64,000 nt of DNA from Vibrio maritimus (lineage in GTDB: Bacteria; Pseudomonadota; Gammaproteobacteria; Enterobacterales; Vibrionaceae): NCBI RefSeq assembly GCF_021441885.1, contig NZ_CP090438.1, positions 1,860,001 to 1,924,000 of the forward strand, given 5' to 3'. Below the pieces are notes generated by a model. It worked only from the letters and a program-made list of their open reading frames with translations. It ran no database searches and had not been told where the DNA came from. Positions 18,879-27,306 of the stretch are shown here, piece after piece. How positions within the stretch are numbered: the first letter of the stretch is position 1; each line of letters opens with the position of its first letter. Both the position numbers and the translations under genes were made by a program.

Positions 18879-20300
18879 TTGCATTCTAACGTCTACCTTC
18901 CTGAAGATTTCCTTAGCCACGTCGAAACTTTTCTTCCTGAGAATCTGTCAATGACACATTTTGTCGAAGCTTGTCGTAAGCCACTACGCAAAAGCATTCG
19001 TGTCAACACACTAAAGACGACCGTTGATGCCTTTAAAATCAATGCGCAAAAGAAAGGCTGGACACTTAATCCAATTCCTTGGTGCCAAGAAGGATTCTGG
19101 ATCGAGGCTGATGAATCCGAGGTACCGCTAGGTAACACCGCAGAACACATGGCGGGTTTATTTTATATTCAAGAAGCGAGTTCTATGTTGCCACCGAGCG
19201 CACTCTACGCAGGTGAAGATAATGATTATGAAGCTGTGTTAGATATGGCCGCAGCACCTGGCTCTAAGACCACTCAATTAGCAGCGCTAATGGAGAACTC
19301 AGGTGTTTTGGTGGCAAACGAATTTGCCGCAAGCCGAGTGAAAGTGTTACACGCTAATATTGAACGTTGCGGCGTTCGAAACGCAGCCCTTAGTAATTAC
19401 GACGCTCGTGTTTTTGGCGGCTGGCTACCTGAACAGTTTGATGCGATTTTGCTTGATGCACCATGCTCAGGTGAAGGTACGGTTAGGAAAGATCCTGATG
19501 CGATGAAGAACTGGAGTCTCAACTCGACCGCTGAAATCGCCGCTACCCAAAAAGACCTCATTGAGAGCGCCTTCCACGCACTAAAAGTTGGTGGCAACCT
19601 TGTTTATTCAACCTGCGCGTTGAGCCCAGAGGAGAATCAGCAGGTCGCGGAGTATCTACTAGAGACATTTGGTGATGCCGTACAAGTACAAAGCTTACAG
19701 ACCCTTTTTGAAGGTGCGGAGAAAGCAACGACTCCAGAAGGCTATTTACACGTTTTCCCCCAAACTTATGATAGCGAAGGCTTTTTCATTGCCAAGTTTA
19801 CAAAGCTCGCTCCAGTGACCGCACCTACTGTTAAGAAAAAGCTCGGTAAATTTCCTTTTAGTAGACTCACCAACAAGGAGTCAAGTGACGTTGTCACTGC
19901 CCTTGAGCAATCATTTTCGATCGAACTCCCCTCAGACGGCGTGTTATGGAAGCGTGATAATGATATTTGGCTGTTCCCTAGCGCCTTAGAGCCAATGCTT
20001 GGTGAGTTTCGTTTCTCTCGCATGGGCATCAAAATCGCTGAGCAACATAAGAAAGGCTACAAATGGCAACATCAAGTGGCGACAACACTCGCCAACCGCA
20101 ATGCGGACACCATAGCACTTGAAACTGTAGATGCTCGAGAATGGTTTATGGGACGCGATGTGAGACCAGAGGGTCTATCTGGCAAGGGAGAAGTGCTCGT
20201 CAGCTACAACGGGTTTATTATTGGGCTGGGTAAATGGGTAGGAAACCGAGTGAAAAATGGCCTGCCAAGAGAGCTTGTACGCGACAAAAACCTGTTTTAA
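18879..20300 (+). CDS. rsmF: 16S rRNA m5C1407 methyltransferase RsmF
   Basis: Methylates C1407 of 16S rRNA using S-adenosylmethionine. It has 473 residues. The NOL1/NOP2 catalytic motifs are present: the SAM site DMAAAPGSKTTQLAALM, the motif IV cysteine in LDAPCSGEGTVRKD and the motif VI cysteine in YSTCALSPEENQ. The C-terminal RNA-binding domain ends in LPRELVRDKNLF, as in E. coli. The first codon appears to be TTG at 18879 (then HSNVYLPEDFL) with no clear ribosome-binding site, so expression may be low. It follows letB as in E. coli. Confidence 0.95.
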   Translation: MHSNVYLPEDFLSHVETFLPENLSMTHFVEACRKPLRKSIRVNTLKTTVDAFKINAQKKGWTLNPIPWCQEGFWIEADESEVPLGNTAEHMAGLFYIQEASSMLPPSALYAGEDNDYEAVLDMAAAPGSKTTQLAALMENSGVLVANEFAASRVKVLHANIERCGVRNAALSNYDARVFGGWLPEQFDAILLDAPCSGEGTVRKDPDAMKNWSLNSTAEIAATQKDLIESAFHALKVGGNLVYSTCALSPEENQQVAEYLLETFGDAVQVQSLQTLFEGAEKATTPEGYLHVFPQTYDSEGFFIAKFTKLAPVTAPTVKKKLGKFPFSRLTNKESSDVVTALEQSFSIELPSDGVLWKRDNDIWLFPSALEPMLGEFRFSRMGIKIAEQHKKGYKWQHQVATTLANRNADTIALETVDAREWFMGRDVRPEGLSGKGEVLVSYNGFIIGLGKWVGNRVKNGLPRELVRDKNLF

Positions 20301-20365
20301 CCCAAATGGATAGCGAATTGGGCTAGTAAAAACCGCACCCAACATCGCTTTTTTGCTGTTCTGTA

Positions 20366-20372
20366 CTACACT
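20366..20372 (+). promoter_or_regulatory. Sigma-S-type -10 element for the small RNA
   Basis: CTACACT followed by T fits the sigma-S extended -10 pattern CTAYRCTT. It is the best promoter-like element between rsmF and the RNA body and would start transcription near 20378. SdsR in enterobacteria is sigma-S dependent. This is a motif match only. Confidence 0.5.
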
Positions 20373-20377
20373 TTATA

Positions 20378-20553
20378 GGTTATCGAGACATAGGCAATTC
20401 AGCAATATCCGTTTAAATGGCGAACACCAATGGCTGTTCGCAAAAGGTGTGAAGCTTGATTTTCTCCAACAAGCTTGTTTAAAACAGTTAGCGTAGGCTC
20501 TCCATGAGCCATTCCCCTAGGCCCAAATCAGGATCAGTTTTGGGCCTCTTTTT
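20378..20553 (+). ncRNA. sdsR: SdsR (RyeB) small regulatory RNA, 5' end uncertain
   Basis: The 3' half carries the hallmark of SdsR. GTTAGCG at 20488 is followed by the hairpin GGCTC-tccat-GAGCC (20496-20510), the unpaired box ATTCCCCTAGG, and the terminator stem AGGCCCAAA/TTTGGGCCT (20520-20546) containing ATCAGGATCAG, ending in CTTTTT. From memory, enterobacterial SdsR has TTTTAGCG, GGCTCTC...GAGCCATTTCCCTGG, CAGGAATC and GGTCTCTTTTT in the same order. Two more hairpins lie upstream (CGAACA/TGTTCG at 20421-20440, AAGCTTG/CAAGCTT at 20452-20475). SdsR lies close to rsmF in E. coli too. If the RNA starts like the enterobacterial one it would be about 104 nt, from near 20450; the sigma-S-like -10 would give about 176 nt. 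Confidence 0.75.
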
Positions 20554-20633
20554 GTACCTGACATTTATGTCTGAGTTTTCTGTGTCACAACTTTTCTCTA
20601 ACTAGGGAACGTCTTTTGACTAAGAGAAAACTT

Positions 20634-21473
20634 TTATTCGGATTTTAGGTGAATACCGTCTTTCTCGATGGAGATCTTGCCTTGCTTGTAAAGACCACCA
20701 ATGCTCTTCTTGAACGTACCTTTGCTGGTTTTGAAAGCGGCAAAAATCGCTTCAGGCGTAGACTTGTCGCTCAACGGTAAAAAGCCCCCTTTCTTCTCAA
20801 GCAGGCTTAAGATTTTTTCACTCAAATCATCCATCTTAGCAACGCCTACTTTTTGCAATGACAAATCAATCTTGCCATCTTCACGAATCTGTTTGATGAA
20901 CCCTTTGAGCTTTTTACCTACGAATAGCTTGCCGATGACATCTGATGGGAAAATCATGCCCCAGTGCTGACCATTTACAATAGCCTTGTAACCTAGGTCA
21001 CTGCGCTCTGCAATAAGCAGGTCTACCTGCTCATTTCTTTGATAGCGAGCTGGCTTTTTATCAAGCAGCTTGTTGAATTTTGTCGTACCAACGATTCGAC
21101 CAGAGGCTTTATCTGTGTAGACATACACTAAAATTGTCTTGCCTTCAGATAGACGACCACGCTGCTCACTAAACGGAATAAGCAGGTCTTTTTCTTTAAT
21201 ACCCCAATTGGCAAAGGCGCCGACACTGTTAATGCCTTCCACCTTCATCAAACCCCACTCGCCTACTTGTGCAATAGGAGTATCGGTCGTGGCCACAACC
21301 TGGTTATCAGCATCGAAATAAATAAACACATCAACCTTGTCACCAATCGCCACACCTTCAGGCGCATGCTTTTTGGAAAGTAAGATAGAGCCATAGTCCT
21401 CTCCGTCCAAGAACCAGCCAAAGTCTGCTTCTTTAATTACTTCCAATTGGTTAGTACGACCTATGTTAATCAT
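20634..21473 (-). CDS. S1-domain RNA-binding protein, CvfB/YitL family
   Basis: Predicted RNA-binding regulator of the CvfB family, 279 residues. It begins with INIGRTNQLEVIKEADFGWFL and contains three S1-like barrels (about residues 1-65, 70-140 and 145-215; see GWGLMKVEG-type and LSLQKVG turns). A C-terminal winged helix (residues 222-279) ends with GGLYKQGKISIEKDGIHL. In Gram-positive bacteria CvfB affects virulence gene expression; no role is known to me in Vibrio. The start ATG at 21473 faces the unknown membrane-protein gene. Confidence 0.9.
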   Translation of the reverse strand: MINIGRTNQLEVIKEADFGWFLDGEDYGSILLSKKHAPEGVAIGDKVDVFIYFDADNQVVATTDTPIAQVGEWGLMKVEGINSVGAFANWGIKEKDLLIPFSEQRGRLSEGKTILVYVYTDKASGRIVGTTKFNKLLDKKPARYQRNEQVDLLIAERSDLGYKAIVNGQHWGMIFPSDVIGKLFVGKKLKGFIKQIREDGKIDLSLQKVGVAKMDDLSEKILSLLEKKGGFLPLSDKSTPEAIFAAFKTSKGTFKKSIGGLYKQGKISIEKDGIHLKSE

Positions 21474-21526
21474 GTTTTTTATCTCTAATGTAGTAGTTGG
21501 CGCGATTATACCTAACTCCCTTTAAG

Positions 21527-22936
21527 ATGCTAGTTTACCTTGGTTCTGATATGCTTAGAGCAATCTCAGCACACGGAGAGAGTTGGTTGATCACCGTAGA
21601 CAAACAAGATGCCATTACCTTAAAAATAGCGCATGTAATGGCCAATACTAAAAAACTCGACTTGGACGTATTCTTATTTATTCCTAATGAACTAGGAATG
21701 AAGTCTCATCTCATTTCCGAGTCAGATTTCTATCACGAGTCTATTTCGCAAAAGCGCGCTTACTATAGTAACGAAACACTACTTCCATTGGTCCACTCTC
21801 GTCTCGCCAAACGAGGCAGGCTCTCAAATACTCAGTATCGAGTCAGCTTAAGTCTTTTCGCGTATCAATATGTGATAGCACTAGACAAAGCAGTAGCAAC
21901 ATTCAAAGAAACAGCGCAAGACGAAATCACCGCTGATGAGGTCGACGAGGTTATAGAACTCGCGCTAGATATACTTCGTAAGATGCGCCGCTCGGTACCT
22001 TACGACGACAGCCTTAAGCGTCACTATGCAAATATCGATAACTATCTTTCTTGGTACACAGGACAGAAGCTTCTCGAATTGGTTGTGTATATTCCGAATA
22101 GCAAAGCATACACGCCTCTTAAAGAACGTTTGATTACCATTGTGGAAAAGGAGCAAGCACATCGTAATCTAAACAATTACAACTCCGATAAGGTTAAGAG
22201 TGACCCGACGCGACTGGCGAACAAGATGCGACTTTTGCGCCGCTTGATTGAACACCCTATTGTACTTCAATCAAAATCTACCAGTATGGGTAACAACACA
22301 AAACGGATGATCAAAGGATCCGCAACGGGCTTAGTTATGCTATTCGTTACCTCAGCCGTAATTCTCGCTCGTGACTATCTTGGCGAAATCACCGCGTCGT
22401 TTATCCTCGTGTTATCTGTCATTTATGCACTGAGAGAGGTTTTTAAAGACGACCTACGTGACATCATGTGGCGCTGGATACAAAGGGGAAAGCCTAAATG
22501 GCGTCGCCGATTTATCGATGCCACGACCAAAAAAGAGGTCGGCAAGAAAATTGAGTGGCTTGACTACAGCTCATTTGACCAACTGCCAGACCGCATTAAG
22601 AGCATCCGTAAAAAACGATCTGTCCAGCGCGAAGAAGAAGTATTGCACTATCGTGCACATACCGAGATGGCGACATCTCGATTTACCAGTGGATACGAGC
22701 AAACACGCGAAATACTGAACATTAATTTTCGTGCTTTGACTCGATTGATGGATAAATCCAGCAACCGAATCTATAAGCTTCAAGAGGGACAAGTCGTTAA
22801 AGAATCACTCGAAAAACGACACCTTTTGAACCTAATTGTTAAAGAAAACAATCAGGGTGAAGAGCCGACCTACTATCGATGGAAGATAGTCCTCAATCGC
22901 TCCAAGATAGTCGATATTGAAAGAATACCAGTCTAG
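21527..22936 (+). CDS. Unknown protein with a central membrane hairpin
   Basis: I do not recognise the family. About 469 residues from the ATG at 21527; the frame is open from TTG 21497, and ATG 21551 is another possible start. None has a good ribosome-binding site. The first 260 residues are soluble and mixed helical with many basic residues. Two hydrophobic segments follow (around residues 265-305: GLVMLFVTSAVILA and ASFILVLSVIYAL), then a basic region (RWIQRGKPKWRRRF) and a C-terminal domain of about 160 residues. This suggests an inner-membrane protein with cytoplasmic ends. It is divergent from the CvfB-like gene with about 50 bases between them. Confidence 0.75.
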   Translation: MLVYLGSDMLRAISAHGESWLITVDKQDAITLKIAHVMANTKKLDLDVFLFIPNELGMKSHLISESDFYHESISQKRAYYSNETLLPLVHSRLAKRGRLSNTQYRVSLSLFAYQYVIALDKAVATFKETAQDEITADEVDEVIELALDILRKMRRSVPYDDSLKRHYANIDNYLSWYTGQKLLELVVYIPNSKAYTPLKERLITIVEKEQAHRNLNNYNSDKVKSDPTRLANKMRLLRRLIEHPIVLQSKSTSMGNNTKRMIKGSATGLVMLFVTSAVILARDYLGEITASFILVLSVIYALREVFKDDLRDIMWRWIQRGKPKWRRRFIDATTKKEVGKKIEWLDYSSFDQLPDRIKSIRKKRSVQREEEVLHYRAHTEMATSRFTSGYEQTREILNINFRALTRLMDKSSNRIYKLQEGQVVKESLEKRHLLNLIVKENNQGEEPTYYRWKIVLNRSKIVDIERIPV

Positions 22937-22938
22937 CA

Positions 22939-23412
22939 CTATCTAGCTTTTAACGATAACACGAGCGAGAACTCAGCCATGGGTTCATCGCCGTGTAAAC
23001 TTGGACACGTAGCAATAATGCGGACAGGTTGGTTGACTCGCTCACCTGAACGCAGCGTTTCATCCAGCATGTCATCAATCAATTGGCCATCTTTGCAGAT
23101 AAAATGGACGTCCGCTTCTGGGCGTTTAAGAAACTTCCCTTCCACCTCTTTGAAAGCAAGAGAAACACGCTTGCCGCGTTGCTGTGCTTTACTCATGGCC
23201 ATAAATCCACCCGCTACATCAGCACCCACCGCTAAAACGCCAAAGTACATACTGTTAAGGTGGTTCTTAGTTCTGCGTTTCAATGGAATTCTGAGCTCTA
23301 CTTCATTTTCATCCAGCTTGAGTAGTTTTGGACGGCAGAGCCAAATCAAAGGCACCTTAAAAAAACCAAACGTTCCTAGATAAAAATTCGCCTTTTGTAA
23401 TGCGCTAAACAT
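22939..23412 (-). CDS. DUF4442 (hotdog-fold) protein
   Basis: 157 residues with the pattern of DUF4442, a hotdog-fold family related to PaaI-like acyl-CoA thioesterases. NHLNSMYFGVLAVGADVAGGFMAM is the central helix that wraps the sheet in this fold, and RIPLKRRTKNH precedes it. Substrate unknown. ATG 23412 follows an AAAGGAA ribosome-binding site. The stop lies three bases from the stop of the convergent membrane-protein gene. Confidence 0.85.
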   Translation of the reverse strand: MFSALQKANFYLGTFGFFKVPLIWLCRPKLLKLDENEVELRIPLKRRTKNHLNSMYFGVLAVGADVAGGFMAMSKAQQRGKRVSLAFKEVEGKFLKRPEADVHFICKDGQLIDDMLDETLRSGERVNQPVRIIATCPSLHGDEPMAEFSLVLSLKAR

Positions 23413-23560
23413 GTGAGATTCCTTTAAAAAACTCCTCTGACCAGTAGGCCAAAAATCATTCCACTTGTCAAAATAATGTTACTAAAACGTATCTTTATTT
23501 GATCAAAGCCACAAACTATACGGTGAGGTCTCTATTGTTAGAACGCTTTAAATAGAAATG

Positions 23561-23591
23561 AAAAGGCCTGCTCATTAAAAGTGAGCAGGCC
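23561..23591 (-). terminator. Terminator of the PEP-synthase-like gene
   Basis: A ten-base stem GGCCTGCTCA/TGAGCAGGCC (23565-23574 with 23582-23591) is followed on the minus strand by TTTTC, 30 bases past the stop. Confidence 0.85.
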
Positions 23592-23620
23592 GTGGTTACA
23601 GCGTCACATTAAATTCTATT

Positions 23621-24517
23621 TTAACTAACCGGAAAAACCGTCACGCCACTCTCATCTTGAAGTAGCTCAGCAAGTAGAGGCAATTCTGCCAAGTTATCCA
23701 GCAGCACTGCAGCTGGCTTGTTTACATCTTTACATGCGTTTACGGCTTGCTTTACTAGCGCTAACACAGCTTCATTTTGTGGGTCATACAAATGCGCCAG
23801 CTCTTCGTGCATGAGATCTACGCCCAAAGTTAGCTGAGTTAAGCTCTCAAGCTTGATCACAAGTCCATCAAAGTAATGAAGTAAACGCTCTGAAAGCAGC
23901 ACGGCTGAAGGTGTATCACATGCAAACATCACTTTGAGTCCATTCAGGCCACGTGGTAGTCCGCGCTCAGCTAAACGATCAATGATTTTAGCAGCGTCAC
24001 TCAGTGCTCGAACACATGGGACTACAATCTCAACGTTGTAGCCTTCGCTGCGCAGCGCCTTAATGACTTCACACTCCAACGCAAAGCTCGCTTGATAAGC
24101 TTCGGAAGTAAGACGCGAGACACCTCTTAATCCCAGTTGAGGATTAATTTCATCACTCTCAACCTTGCCACCAAGTAATGCACTCATTTCGTAACTGGTC
24201 GCGTCATTTAACTCAACGGAAATAACCTTGTGTTCCGGAGTAACCGCTGCTTTGATTTCATTGACTAAAGTAGAGACAAAGAATTCGTCGCTCGATTGCT
24301 CACCTAGCAATGCTTGAATCGCATCTTTTTCAACAGCGTCAAGCTCTTGCTCAGACGCTGGAAACCCTGGGTGAAAAAACACCTTCTCCATGATGAGTTC
24401 TGAAATACACACATAAAGTGATGACGACGATGCTTGTTCTGAAAAACTAGGCAACACATTTCCGACATTCAGGCCCGATACGGCTTTCGTTTGATCTGAT
24501 TGTTGTTGATGACTCAT
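23621..24517 (-). CDS. Stand-alone, catalytically degenerate PEP-synthase C-terminal barrel
   Basis: 298 residues that align with the C-terminal TIM-barrel (PEP-binding) domain of phosphoenolpyruvate synthase. NPQLGLRG (125-132) corresponds to NPMLGWRG; RLAERGLPRGLNGLKVM and LLHYFDGL are near-identical to PpsA. The catalytic parts are altered: the metal-binding Glu of CEIPSN is Asp (ACDTPS, 199-204), the SND of GSNDMTQL is LES (KLESLTQL, 222-229), and the active-site Cys of GICGQGPSD is missing (AAVLLDNLAE, 269-278). The ATP-grasp and phosphohistidine domains are absent. It is therefore not an active PEP synthase; a regulatory or structural role is possible but unproven. ATG 24517 has a GGAG ribosome-binding site. 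Confidence 0.85.
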   Translation of the reverse strand: MSHQQQSDQTKAVSGLNVGNVLPSFSEQASSSSLYVCISELIMEKVFFHPGFPASEQELDAVEKDAIQALLGEQSSDEFFVSTLVNEIKAAVTPEHKVISVELNDATSYEMSALLGGKVESDEINPQLGLRGVSRLTSEAYQASFALECEVIKALRSEGYNVEIVVPCVRALSDAAKIIDRLAERGLPRGLNGLKVMFACDTPSAVLLSERLLHYFDGLVIKLESLTQLTLGVDLMHEELAHLYDPQNEAVLALVKQAVNACKDVNKPAAVLLDNLAELPLLAELLQDESGVTVFPVS

Positions 24518-24777
24518 TGCTGCTCCGTGCTCTAATAATTGCTTCTTCAGGCAAAATACCGACTCCCTACATGGAATACAAGAGCATCAGAGCATTTTCT
24601 GATTATTCCGCTTGCTTCAGTAGTTTACCATCGACAAATGATGCAATTTTAGTCAGTAATCTGGTGTTCAAATAAGTGAAATGGCAAATGATTGCGTTGC
24701 GGCTATATTAGTGGTTTATTCTACTGGCTATTTCCGTTATCTTAACCGCTTCGAAATTATTTGCAGGCTGCACCATC

Positions 24778-25842
24778 ATGCCATTAAAGACCGATGAACT
24801 AAGAACACAGGCATTAGGTCCAATGCCGACTCCATCAGAACTGAGTGCTAATCACCCTATTACTGATGACGTAGCAGAGCGCATTGCTCATTCTCGCCGA
24901 CAAATCGAAAGCATTCTTACGGGAGACGATGACCGTCTACTGTGTATCGTAGGACCATGCTCGGTACACGACACCGACGCAGCGCTGGACTACGCAAAAC
25001 GTCTTGCAGACATTCAAGAGCAGTATAAAGATCAGCTGTTTATCGTAATGCGCACTTACTTTGAAAAGCCACGTACGGTCGTAGGTTGGAAAGGTCTCAT
25101 TACCGACCCTAACCTAGACGGTTCGTACGCGTTAGAGGCTGGACTAAACAAAGCACGTGGTCTGCTCCTTGACATCAACAAGCTTGGTCTTGCGACAGCA
25201 ACTGAGTTTCTCGATATGATCACTGGTCAATACATTGCTGACCTGATTACTTGGGGCGCGATTGGTGCGCGTACTACTGAGTCTCAGATTCACCGTGAAA
25301 TGGCTTCAGCGCTGTCATGCCCTGTCGGCTTTAAAAACGGTACCAACGGTAGCGTGAAAATTGCTATTGATGCAGTTCGCGCGTCGCAAGCTTCTCACTA
25401 CTTTTACTCGCCGGATAAGCACGGCCGTATGACGGTTTATCGCACTAGTGGTAACCCTTATGGTCACGTAATCCTTCGAGGTGGTGATACTGGGCCTAAC
25501 TTCGATGAAGCTTCTATTGATGCAGCATGCGAGCAACTAGCTTCATTCGACCTACCAACAAGATTGGTCGTCGATTTTAGCCACGCTAACTGCCAAAAAC
25601 AGCATCGTAAGCAGATTGATGTAGCAAAAGAGATCGCTCGTCAAATTATCGCTGGTTCACACAAAGTGTCAGGCATCATGGCAGAAAGTTTTATCGAAGA
25701 AGGTAATCAGAGCATGGAGGATATCCATAACCTGACCTACGGTAAATCGATCACGGACCCTTGTTTGAGCTGGAATGATACGGTTCACATGCTCGACATT
25801 CTTGCTGACGCTGTTAAACAACGCAACGAAAAGGAAAGCTAA
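24778..25842 (+). CDS. aroG: 3-deoxy-7-phosphoheptulonate synthase, class I
   Basis: First enzyme of the shikimate pathway, condensing PEP and erythrose-4-phosphate. It has 354 residues of the AroFGH type. Conserved runs are CIVGPCSVHD (metal-binding Cys), MRTYFEKPRT, WGAIGARTTESQIHREM, FKNGTNGS and VDFSHANCQKQH. Which aromatic amino acid inhibits it cannot be read safely, so the symbol is a best guess among aroF, aroG and aroH. The 260-base upstream region shows no convincing TyrR box. yajQ follows by two bases. Confidence 0.93.
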   Translation: MPLKTDELRTQALGPMPTPSELSANHPITDDVAERIAHSRRQIESILTGDDDRLLCIVGPCSVHDTDAALDYAKRLADIQEQYKDQLFIVMRTYFEKPRTVVGWKGLITDPNLDGSYALEAGLNKARGLLLDINKLGLATATEFLDMITGQYIADLITWGAIGARTTESQIHREMASALSCPVGFKNGTNGSVKIAIDAVRASQASHYFYSPDKHGRMTVYRTSGNPYGHVILRGGDTGPNFDEASIDAACEQLASFDLPTRLVVDFSHANCQKQHRKQIDVAKEIARQIIAGSHKVSGIMAESFIEEGNQSMEDIHNLTYGKSITDPCLSWNDTVHMLDILADAVKQRNEKES

Positions 25843-25843
25843 C

Positions 25844-26326
25844 ATGCCATCATTTGATATCGTTTCTGAAATCGATACGGTTGAACTTCGCAATGCCGTA
25901 GACAACGCTAACCGTGAAATCTCAACACGTTTCGACTTCCGCAATGTTGAGGCTACTTTCACACTAAACGATGAGACTGTGAAGCTATCGTGCGAAGGTG
26001 ACTTCCAGCTTAAGCAAATGCGTGACATTCTGCGCGGCAATTTGACTAAACGCGGTGTTGATGTGAATGCGATGGAATCTCAAACTCCAGAGCAATCTGG
26101 CAAGCTTTGGAACCAAACGGTTTTGTTTAAGCAAGGCATTGAAACACCCATTGCCAAGAAAATCGTTAAGCTCGTCAAAGACTCTAAGATCAAAGTTCAA
26201 GTTTCTATCCAGGGTGACAAAGTTCGCGTAACTGGCAAGAAACGCGACGACCTACAAGCGACAATGCAACTGGTTAAGAATGGCGAACTTGGTCAGCCAT
26301 TCCAGTTCAACAACTTCAGAGATTAA
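25844..26326 (+). CDS. yajQ: YajQ family nucleotide-binding protein
   Basis: 160 residues from ATG 25844, which lies two bases after the aroG stop; the in-frame extension back to 25775 lies inside aroG and is not real. MPSFDIVSEID at the start and VSIQGDKVRVTGKKRDDLQ near the end are the family signature. YajQ proteins have two ferredoxin-like domains; a Xanthomonas member is a cyclic di-GMP effector, and other members bind nucleotides. Cotranscribed with aroG. Confidence 0.95.
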   Translation: MPSFDIVSEIDTVELRNAVDNANREISTRFDFRNVEATFTLNDETVKLSCEGDFQLKQMRDILRGNLTKRGVDVNAMESQTPEQSGKLWNQTVLFKQGIETPIAKKIVKLVKDSKIKVQVSIQGDKVRVTGKKRDDLQATMQLVKNGELGQPFQFNNFRD

Positions 26327-26344
26327 CCTCTCAAGTTTGGAGCA

Positions 26345-26376
26345 AAATAAAAGGGCGATTCGCCCTTTTATTTTAT
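26345..26376. terminator. Bidirectional terminator between yajQ and the siroheme gene
   Basis: The stem TAAAAGGGCG/CGCCCTTTTA around ATT (26348-26357 with 26361-26370) has T-rich flanks on both sides. It overlaps the stop codon of the siroheme synthase gene, so the two genes share it. Confidence 0.85.
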
Positions 26377-27306
26377 CTTAGCTAACTCAATCACTTCGTC
26401 GCCTTCTTTCAAAAGCTTGTAGGAAGAAGATTCCGGCTCCACAAATACAACGATTCGTTGTCGATCTGCTTTGCGAGCCATGATATCGGATGAAACATCT
26501 GCTACATCATCATACGCGATTCGCTCTGCATCTCTTCGCACAAGATCAACAAACCCAAATGGACAGTTCTTGTCATAAAAAACAATCTCTGCTTCCTGCA
26601 TAATCCGCATTGCTTTAATCGGCAGTAATTCTGGATCCGTTCCATACTCTATCCATGTACACGAATCTGTAAACTCTGAATCATCATTAATCAATGTTTG
26701 ATATGCCCTTTCAAGCTCTTGATTATCTTTACAATTAATCACCATAGGCTGTTTAAAAAAGAGCTCCCAAAACTTTCTTCTTTCATCAACGGAAGAAAAG
26801 TGACGCTTAATATCAGAGCGCTTACTTGCTGCAAAATCTGCAAGTTGGGCGGTATTCATCGGAAGCACTGATTCGAGCTTTTCACGAATTCCGCGAATAA
26901 GAACCGGTGAAGAACCACCACTTGAAATCGCTATCTGAACGCGACCTCTATTAATTATCGATGGGGTAATGAAGTCACAATATGGCGTATCGTCAACAAC
27001 ATTGACTAAAATACCTTTATTTTTTGCATCTTTATGCACCTGATGATTCAGGTCTGGGTTGTCTGTTGTCGCCCAAACTTGGACAAAGTCCTTGGTCATT
27101 AACTCTTTTTCATAGAAGCGTGGCACCCAAGTACATTTTCCGCTCTCGCTTAACTCGCTAAGATAAGGCTCTACTTTAGGTGACACCACTGTTACGCGAG
27201 CACCTGCTCGTACCAGTGTCTCTACTTTACGACAAGCAACTTCTCCGCCGCCAACAACTAAAACAGGTCTTTCTAGCAGGTCCATAAACAGTGGAAAGTA
27301 ACGCAT
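26368..27306 (-). CDS. Precorrin-2 dehydrogenase / sirohydrochlorin ferrochelatase with vestigial SUMT tail
   Basis: Makes siroheme from precorrin-2 (NAD-dependent oxidation, then iron insertion). The first about 215 residues match the N-terminal half of CysG: NAD site VVGGGEVACRK (18-27), the VNVVDD motif with its catalytic aspartate (101-106) and SSGGSSPVLIRGIREKLE with Ser128. Residues 216-312 still resemble the start of the CysG methyltransferase domain (MRIMQEAEIVFYD, LVRRDAERI). However, the SAM loop GAGPGD is degraded to YGTDPE, and the remaining about 150 residues are gone. Uroporphyrinogen methylation must be done elsewhere. ATG 27306 follows TAAGGA. Confidence 0.88.
   Translation of the reverse strand: MRYFPLFMDLLERPVLVVGGGEVACRKVETLVRAGARVTVVSPKVEPYLSELSESGKCTWVPRFYEKELMTKDFVQVWATTDNPDLNHQVHKDAKNKGILVNVVDDTPYCDFITPSIINRGRVQIAISSGGSSPVLIRGIREKLESVLPMNTAQLADFAASKRSDIKRHFSSVDERRKFWELFFKQPMVINCKDNQELERAYQTLINDDSEFTDSCTWIEYGTDPELLPIKAMRIMQEAEIVFYDKNCPFGFVDLVRRDAERIAYDDVADVSSDIMARKADRQRIVVFVEPESSSYKLLKEGDEVIELAKIK

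Noticed and set aside
22979..23383. Plus-strand ORF of 134 codons
   Set aside because: Antisense to the DUF4442 gene, which has a good ribosome-binding site and fold pattern.
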